From a virus, in IMG/VR virus record IMGVR_UViG_3300031629_000034, positions 1-34,018 of that record: a stretch of DNA of 34,018 bases. One strand, 5' to 3'. This document shows, one piece after another, positions 29,991 to 34,018 of this stretch. Positions within the stretch are counted from its first letter, which is position 1. Each line of letters starts with the position of its first letter. Under the pieces are notes generated by a model, which did no database searches, was not told where the DNA came from, and saw only the letters and a program-made list of their open reading frames with translations. The position numbers and the translations under genes were made by a program.

Positions 29991-30482
29991 TTATTTAGAG
30001 ATTTTAACCAGTGTCCTGTAATGTAATCTCTGGATGTTATAACCACCTGCTAAGATTGTCTCAATGTTGATTTCCTTGCTACCGTCATTTGTTTCTACCA
30101 TGTAGCAACCATGGAATCCATCAGCACTATACTCGAGGTTTGACTTGATGATTCTAGTAATACCAACAGCCTCTAGCTTCTTTGCTATTCTAAAGTTCCT
30201 TTTCTTGATAATAAAGTTGGATGCTTTCACTGCCAACTCTGTAACTGTTTTGATATTCTTGGCATACTTGAAATCATTATACATTCCAGCACCACCACAT
30301 ATACTCTCAAACTTAGCTATTTTTGCATAGTATTCTTCACGATTAAAACGTGGGTTAAATACAACACTATCTCTGTACTCAATGTATGCGCTGTATCGCT
30401 CAGTATAGTAGGCAACCTGCTTCTCTGTATATATAGCATCGAATCTTTTAAATGCTACCTCTAGATCTGTGGTTATAGTCAT
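29991..30482 (-). CDS. First early gene, unknown protein (163 aa)
   Basis: MTITTDLEVAFKRFDAIYTE from ATG 30482, preceded by AGGAGACTTACCGA and promoter 1. Basic overall, Tyr-rich and mostly helical in the first two thirds ('YYTERYSAYIEYRDSVVF', 'KKRNFRIAKKLEAVGITRII'), ending with a beta-like part 'GYNIQRLHYRTLVKISK'. I recognise no family. It would be the first gene to enter and be read in a new cell, the place of T7 gene 0.3 (Ocr, anti-restriction), so an anti-defence or host-control role is plausible from position only. Unlike Ocr it is not acidic. Confidence 0.8.
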   Translation of the reverse strand: MTITTDLEVAFKRFDAIYTEKQVAYYTERYSAYIEYRDSVVFNPRFNREEYYAKIAKFESICGGAGMYNDFKYAKNIKTVTELAVKASNFIIKKRNFRIAKKLEAVGITRIIKSNLEYSADGFHGCYMVETNDGSKEINIETILAGGYNIQRLHYRTLVKISK

Positions 30483-30538
30483 TCGGTAAGTCTCCTAAGT
30501 GTTGCAGTTAAGGGCTAGTGCTGCTACCCAATGACTGT

Positions 30539-30567
30539 AGTATGCCTGAAGGTTTACCCTGTGTCAA
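30539..30567 (-). promoter_or_regulatory. Early sigma70-type promoter 1
   Basis: Minus strand: TTGACA (30567-30562), 17-bp spacer, CATACT (30544-30539), followed by a leader similar to those of promoters 2 and 3 and ending AGGAGACTTACCGAATG. Just upstream of the -35 box is an inverted repeat (gatgta-tatc-tacatc, about 30570-30586) not present at the other two promoters, possibly a regulator site or UP-like element. Confidence 0.85.
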
Positions 30568-30615
30568 GTAGATGTATATCTACATCACACCTATTTAGTA
30601 GATGTAGTATTCTCT

Positions 30616-30703
30616 TGGTTATCTGTTGGTTGTCTACTGGTTGTCTACTGGTTGTCTACTGGTTGTCTGTTGGTTGTCTACTGGTTGTCTGTTGGTTGTC
30701 TAC
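30616..30703. repeat. Eight tandem 11-bp repeats near the genome end
   Basis: Unit TGGTTGTCTAC (plus strand), with TGGTTGTCTGT and one TGGTTATCTGT variant, repeated eight times without gaps and followed by a partial unit. No coding frame uses it. T7 has arrays of short repeats just inside both terminal repeats, and this array has the same relation to the first early promoter as the left-end array of T7. Confidence 0.95.
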
Positions 30704-31055
30704 TGGTTTAACTACCAGATAAAAAAACAGTAGGGGCCCCATGAACACCTAAAGCTAAACCATCAGTCACACCAGCAGCCACACCACCACCACAGTACCC
30801 ATCGTTCACCCCTTGTTTAACTGCTGGTTGTGCTCAATGTTAAACCTGTAGCGCACCATCAGCTAAACCTGCAGCTCACCAGCTGTATATACATGGAGGC
30901 TGGCCTGAGGCTGGCAGCTAGGGCCTTGTTGTTGTTTGACTGCTGGTTTTCTACAGGTTTGACCAGAGGTCGAGGGGGGAGAAGGTCCATGGCGGTATAT
31001 AAGGTACCCTCTCATATTTTAGTAACAAATAGTACTCCGAGATATATACATGTTT

Positions 31056-31097
31056 GATATTGAACATAGGTAATAGGATATTGAACATAAGTAATAG
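31056..31097. repeat. 21-bp tandem duplication
   Basis: GATATTGAACATAGGTAATAG at 31056-31076 is followed directly by a second copy at 31077-31097 with one G to A change. It lies between the end-proximal phage promoter and the presumed genome terminus. Possible protein-binding site for terminase or a replication protein; not seen elsewhere in the window. Confidence 0.85.
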
Positions 31098-31138
31098 GCC
31101 AAACCATCAGCCAAACTACTAGTACACTATTAGTATCC

Positions 31139-31162
31139 CCTTATCCTATACTGTGGGGATAG
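31139..31162 (-). promoter_or_regulatory. Phage RNA polymerase promoter after the terminase gene (phiOR position)
   Basis: The minus strand reads CTAT then CCCCACAGTATAGGATAAGG, identical to the copies at 24772 and 14562. Predicted +1 is 31146. It follows the terminase stop by about 42 bp and drives transcription into the non-coding end region, where no gene benefits directly. In T7 the corresponding end promoter phiOR is linked to replication and packaging. Confidence 0.9.
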
Positions 31163-31204
31163 AGGCTAGATATTCTGTAACCTCTTGTTTAACTACAGGA
31201 TACA

Positions 31205-32923
31205 CTATTCCCACCCCTTAGTCCAACCCTTAGCCTGTTTAGATCCTCCTAGTACGAGGCGTTTAAAGTCTCGGAGGTCCTGATCTTGTAACCTGCCTCT
31301 ATGCTCAGCTTCAGCCTTATCAGTATCCCTATCCATCTGTTCAGCCCATCTAGCTATAGCCATAGATAGAGCATCTAACCTATCATCATGCTTTAAGGAC
31401 TTCCTATCTCTAGTTATCCTACTTAGTTGGTATAGTAGTTGGTACTGGTGAGCTGAGTCTTCAGGGTAGTGATTATAGTTTACTTGGTCAGCTTTAACTA
31501 ACTCTTCTGATATAATTACCTTGTGTCCCTGTAGTACAGGCTCCAGTGTATCAATGATTCTTAGTTCCTTTTGTTTGTTACTATTCATCTCCTCTATATG
31601 ACACGGGTATGTTCTATTAACGAATGGTGCTAGTAGCTTATTAAACATACCATCACCGAATGTCTTCTCAACATATATCTCAGTAGCCTTATAGTGTTTA
31701 GCTGCATCAGCTATCTTCTGTAGGTTCTCATCTGAGTAGCCACCCTGTAGTCCTGTACAAGCTCTAACATATAGGAAGCCATTCATCATAGATACTACAG
31801 CAAAGGCTAGTTCATCACTACCTCTACCTGCAGGATCAACTGATAGTACAGTCCCTTGGTATTCCTTGAAGTCAGTAGATACGAAGATAGGTCGTAGGAG
31901 CTTATCACCCTCTAACCCTACACATTCAATATCATTTATTATCTCACTGGCTCCTGATCCCCACGCTACCTGTACTGGTGCTACATGACCACCATCAATA
32001 CCCATGACCATGAAGTCACTAATCTTGAGTGGGTGCCTGTCAGCATCTGATAGAGCTGTTATCAATTGGAACTGTAAGTTATACCCTGATCTACCATAGG
32101 ACATCTCTCGTTCTAATAGATCTGCATCATCGAACCTAGTTGGTTCTACTGCAGCTCCCCTACCGTGACAATCAGTTGAGAGAGAAGGTTCACTCTCCAT
32201 ATGATCCCTGATGAATGGTGCTAGTCTAGATGAGTACAACTCTGACTTCATAGCTTCAGCTGTTGGATACCTACTAGCCCAGATCCTTATCTCGTAGCCA
32301 CGTTTAGGTAACGTATTATACAATGACATCTCAGTCTGTGGTGTACCTAGATAACTAATGCTACCCTCAGGTATAAGAACAGCATCACACTCTTTAACTG
32401 AGTTAGATAACTGATCTCTCATACTTTGGGTTAAACTATTACGAGGTACTTCCACATCATCAAGAATAATATGGGATGCACGACCACCTGTCATCTGGCC
32501 CGTTATACCAACAGATCTAACTGATGGAGCCTGATGTGCCCTAGATGGCCCAACGTCAAAGCTAATAGCACTATCACGTTGTTCCTTTCTAGGTAGTAGG
32601 TGGTGGAGAAGGTCCATCTCCCCAATAAGTCTACGAGTGAAGATTGTAAATGCACGTGCTCTATCGGATGAAGCTGAGATCACAAGTATACGCTCATTAG
32701 GGTCACGATAAAGTAACCATAAGCAGTATATAGCTGTGATCCAGCTTTTACCAACCCCTCGGAAAGCCTGAATGACTTTACGCCGAGGTCCATGTTGTAA
32801 ATAGGAAGCTATGTCGTATTGTACTGGTGTTGGCTCAGGTAATCCTAGGTGTTTCCACGCTAGGTACAGAAGGTTTCTAAAGTCTTCCTTGATAGGGTCG
32901 ACTACTTCTTTATTCCCTGCCAA
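31205..32923 (-). CDS. Large terminase subunit (T7 gp19-like), 572 aa
   Basis: ATPase: Walker A 'QAFRGVGKSWITA' (K59) and Walker B 'ASHIILDDVEVP' (D155, D156). Nuclease: 'SVDPAGRGSDELAF' (D363, D370), 'IYVEKTFGDGMF' (E420) and 'DDRLDALSMAIARW' near the C-terminus. Size close to T7 gp19 (586 aa). It packages concatemeric DNA into the prohead through the connector and cuts at the genome ends. Its start overlaps the small subunit gene by 14 nt, and the gene ends at the putative genome terminus. Confidence 0.96.
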   Translation of the reverse strand: MAGNKEVVDPIKEDFRNLLYLAWKHLGLPEPTPVQYDIASYLQHGPRRKVIQAFRGVGKSWITAIYCLWLLYRDPNERILVISASSDRARAFTIFTRRLIGEMDLLHHLLPRKEQRDSAISFDVGPSRAHQAPSVRSVGITGQMTGGRASHIILDDVEVPRNSLTQSMRDQLSNSVKECDAVLIPEGSISYLGTPQTEMSLYNTLPKRGYEIRIWASRYPTAEAMKSELYSSRLAPFIRDHMESEPSLSTDCHGRGAAVEPTRFDDADLLEREMSYGRSGYNLQFQLITALSDADRHPLKISDFMVMGIDGGHVAPVQVAWGSGASEIINDIECVGLEGDKLLRPIFVSTDFKEYQGTVLSVDPAGRGSDELAFAVVSMMNGFLYVRACTGLQGGYSDENLQKIADAAKHYKATEIYVEKTFGDGMFNKLLAPFVNRTYPCHIEEMNSNKQKELRIIDTLEPVLQGHKVIISEELVKADQVNYNHYPEDSAHQYQLLYQLSRITRDRKSLKHDDRLDALSMAIARWAEQMDRDTDKAEAEHRGRLQDQDLRDFKRLVLGGSKQAKGWTKGWE

Positions 32924-33137
32924 CAGCTTTCAATCCAGCGAATGGTAGTGACTCAACTAGATTGCCTAGTTCAGTGCCATCTACTATTTCAGCTTCTATG
33001 TTATTATCTTTTAGAAACTGGCGTGCTACGTTTAGCGTACTAGCAGTAGGATCTTCTTTAATCATAGTAGCTAGTGTCTTAGCCATCAGGCTGTGTAGCT
33101 GTTCTAACTCCTGAGGTGTAGCTGTATCCTTACTCAT
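32910..33137 (-). CDS. Small terminase subunit (T7 gp18-like), 75 aa
   Basis: MSKDTATPQELEQLHSLMAK then 'ASTLNVARQFLKDNNIEAEI': two short helical segments as in T7-like DNA maturase A. Located directly before the large subunit with overlapping ends. T7 gp18 is 89 aa. It would recognise the concatemer junction and regulate the large subunit. The assignment is strong by position and moderate by sequence. Confidence 0.85.
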   Translation of the reverse strand: MSKDTATPQELEQLHSLMAKTLATMIKEDPTASTLNVARQFLKDNNIEAEIVDGTELGNLVESLPFAGLKAVGRE

Positions 33138-33373
33138 TTGTTTCTGGGGGTAATAGAGAAGATTTGTTCAAGCAGATCCTTCCCTAAGAACCAGAATACG
33201 CTGCAGGTAACAGCTATTGTTGATAATATTTTCACCATCTTAACCATACCATCTGCAGTTGTCCAAGCATCCAGTAATGCCTCTACTGAAGTGTCTAATT
33301 TATCTAGCTTAACGTGTAGTGCTTTTACTTCTACCTTCATTAATTCAAATTCAACCTTATCCTGCTCTGTCAT
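33134..33373 (-). CDS. Holin-like membrane protein (79 aa)
   Basis: MTEQDKVEFELMKVEVKALH: a charged, coiled-coil N-terminal half ('VKLDKLDTSVEALLDAW'), then one transmembrane segment 'VKILSTIAVTCSVFWFLG' and a basic end 'FSITPRNK'. It lies immediately before the small terminase gene, where T7 has its holin gene 17.5 (67 aa, one membrane segment). Starts and stops overlap both neighbours as ATGA. Holin function is inferred from position and topology; an XhlA-like lysis accessory protein is an alternative. Confidence 0.65.
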   Translation of the reverse strand: MTEQDKVEFELMKVEVKALHVKLDKLDTSVEALLDAWTTADGMVKMVKILSTIAVTCSVFWFLGKDLLEQIFSITPRNK

Positions 33374-33807
33374 TTCTTTTTCCCTTTGTGTAATAGCTGT
33401 GTTTGTATTGGTAGACTGCTAAAAACATCTAGCTGCGCTGCCACTCGTATTGCTTGTTCAGGTGTTTTACCGAGGTGCATAGCAGTCTGAGCAACCATCG
33501 CTCCACTACCAATACACATACTCTTCCCTATCACCTTATCTGGTCCGAATGTGCTACACCAGAAGAACAAACCATTAGCATTAAGTGTCAATGCTGCAAA
33601 GTCCTCTGTTTCATCATACTCTGGTGTATTATCTTCATCTGGATCGTTATACCACGCTAGGAACTTCTCAATGGCTACACAATCTCCTGCACATCCAATG
33701 ATTGTTCTGTCTATAATAATTATCTTCTCAGCTAAATAAGGTAAAGCTCCTGTTGTAACTTGTGAATCACTGTAAATCCCCTTGCGAGTTCCTATAATAG
33801 TAGTCAT
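33370..33807 (-). CDS. HslV/proteasome-like Ntn hydrolase (145 aa)
   Basis: MTTIIGTRKGIYSDSQVTTG: Met followed by Thr-Thr, as in the HslV peptidase, whose catalytic N-terminal Thr is exposed by Met removal. Further HslV-like features in order: 'SDSQVTTG' (HslV 'GDGQATLG'), a Lys about 14 residues later (K28), 'TIIGCAGD' (HslV 'VIAGFAGG'), and 'IGSGAMVAQTAMHLG' then 'TPEQAIRVAAQLD' (HslV 'IGSGGPYAQAAARA'). It is shorter than HslV (about 175 aa) and ends in a Lys-rich tail 'HKGKKK'. No HslU-type ATPase is encoded nearby. Substrate unknown: it could process a virion protein, degrade host proteins or work with host HslU. Confidence 0.75.
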   Translation of the reverse strand: MTTIIGTRKGIYSDSQVTTGALPYLAEKIIIIDRTIIGCAGDCVAIEKFLAWYNDPDEDNTPEYDETEDFAALTLNANGLFFWCSTFGPDKVIGKSMCIGSGAMVAQTAMHLGKTPEQAIRVAAQLDVFSSLPIQTQLLHKGKKK

Positions 33808-33810
33808 ATA

Positions 33811-34014
33811 TTACCTCTGAACTCTATTTTTCCACTTATAAATAGTATCGAGGGCAGTTTCTGCCTTCATCAGTCTTCGTTGTAGTTCACTTCGGGAAAG
33901 CTGCTCAAGGGGTCTGGACAAATCGCGGGTGCTAGGAGAGTCTGACACCCCGTCAGAGTCAATAGTATTAATAGTATTTGTAAATTCCGCATCTAGTTCC
34001 TCTTTGAGTTTCAT
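33811..34014 (-). CDS. Hypothetical protein at the window edge (67 aa)
   Basis: MKLKEELDAEFTNTINTIDS then a Ser/Asp-rich linker and a helical basic C-terminus ('LSRSELQRRLMKAETALDTI'). ATG 34014 is only 4 bases from the window edge, so a ribosome site or a longer N-terminus cannot be seen. Three nucleotides separate it from the Ntn hydrolase gene. It occupies the place after the tail fibre in T7 order. No family recognised. Confidence 0.6.
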   Translation of the reverse strand: MKLKEELDAEFTNTINTIDSDGVSDSPSTRDLSRPLEQLSRSELQRRLMKAETALDTIYKWKNRVQR

Positions 34015-34018
34015 ATTG

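Larger units (their letters stand above)
30483..31204. other. Non-coding region that probably holds the genome ends (terminal repeat and packaging site)
   Basis: About 720 bp between the terminase stop and the first early gene, with no convincing gene. Contents from high to low coordinate: phage promoter (31139-31162), 21-bp duplication (31056-31097), an AT-rich stretch (about 31000-31060), inverted repeat AAACCTGTAG/CTACAGGTTT (30842-30851 and 30951-30960), copies of TTGTTTRACTGCTGGTT (30813-30829, 30932-30948, and a partial one at 31185), the 11-bp array (30616-30703) and early promoter 1. In T7 the right end (gene 19, promoter, repeats, terminal repeat) and left end (terminal repeat, repeats, early promoters) joined at the terminal repeat would give exactly this order. 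Confidence 0.7.

Noticed and set aside
29891-30046. N-terminal extension of the 91-aa early protein to a start at 30046
   Set aside because: The extension would read through the -35/-10 boxes and the conserved leader of promoter 2 and into the upstream gene. ATG 29890 directly follows the conserved ribosome site.
30616-30703. Regularly repeated units that could suggest a CRISPR array
   Set aside because: Units are 11 bp and directly abutting with no spacers; no cas-like genes are present.
30859-30990. 43-codon minus-strand frame from ATG 30990 in the end region
   Set aside because: No ribosome site, Pro/Gln/Asn-rich low-complexity product, and it runs through the dispersed repeats. More likely chance within a non-coding terminus.
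1-34018. GATC avoidance of the kind seen in T7
   Set aside because: GATC occurs in many places across the window by eye, including inside virion genes, so no depletion is apparent.

Overview
This window is almost all of a T7-like podophage genome (Autographiviridae-type). It carries a single-subunit RNA polymerase, T7-type primase-helicase, DNA polymerase, gp2.5-like SSB, endonuclease I, amidase, connector, scaffold, capsid, tail-tube and internal virion proteins, and terminase. Every gene I support lies on the minus strand, so the genome reads from high to low coordinates. A class II (B12-dependent) ribonucleotide reductase, the moderate-to-low GC and the divergence from enterobacterial T7 suggest a marine or aquatic proteobacterial host. 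The host cannot be named from the sequence. I saw no tRNA, integrase, CRISPR array or insertion sequence.

Layout in transcription order. (1) 34014-31205: tightly overlapping late genes: an unknown 67-aa protein, an HslV/proteasome-like Ntn hydrolase, a holin-like membrane protein, and small and large terminase. (2) 31204-30483: about 720 bp without a convincing gene. It holds a phage promoter, a 21-bp tandem duplication, other short repeats and eight 11-bp tandem repeats. By T7 synteny this is where the linear genome ends meet, so the sequence is circularly permuted. (3) 30482-27335: early region of small, mostly unknown genes, driven by three near-identical sigma70-type promoter cassettes. 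(4) 27269-24858: RNA polymerase, followed by a UUCG-loop terminator. (5) 24715-14634: ribonucleotide reductase, small genes, SSB, endonuclease I, amidase, primase-helicase, HNH-type protein, DNA polymerase, 5' exonuclease and a DUF3310 protein, ending in a terminator. (6) 14530-1: virion genes from two Gly-rich twins and the connector through capsid (followed by a terminator, as in T7) to tail-tube proteins, internal virion proteins and the N-terminal part of the tail fibre, which runs off the left edge.

How it works together. Host RNA polymerase would read the three early promoters and make the takeover proteins and the phage polymerase. That polymerase would then recognise four copies of one motif (core CCCCACAGTATAGGATAAGG on the minus strand). 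These lie upstream of its own gene, upstream of the ribonucleotide reductase/replication block, upstream of the virion block, and just after the terminase gene near the genome end. Two of the four sit immediately downstream of an intrinsic terminator, giving a modular early/middle/late programme.

The most unusual items are the HslV-like peptidase in the packaging/lysis operon, the triplicated early promoter cassette, the polymerase promoter upstream of the polymerase gene itself, a DNA polymerase that seems to lack the thioredoxin-binding insert, and several microproteins of 30-58 aa.
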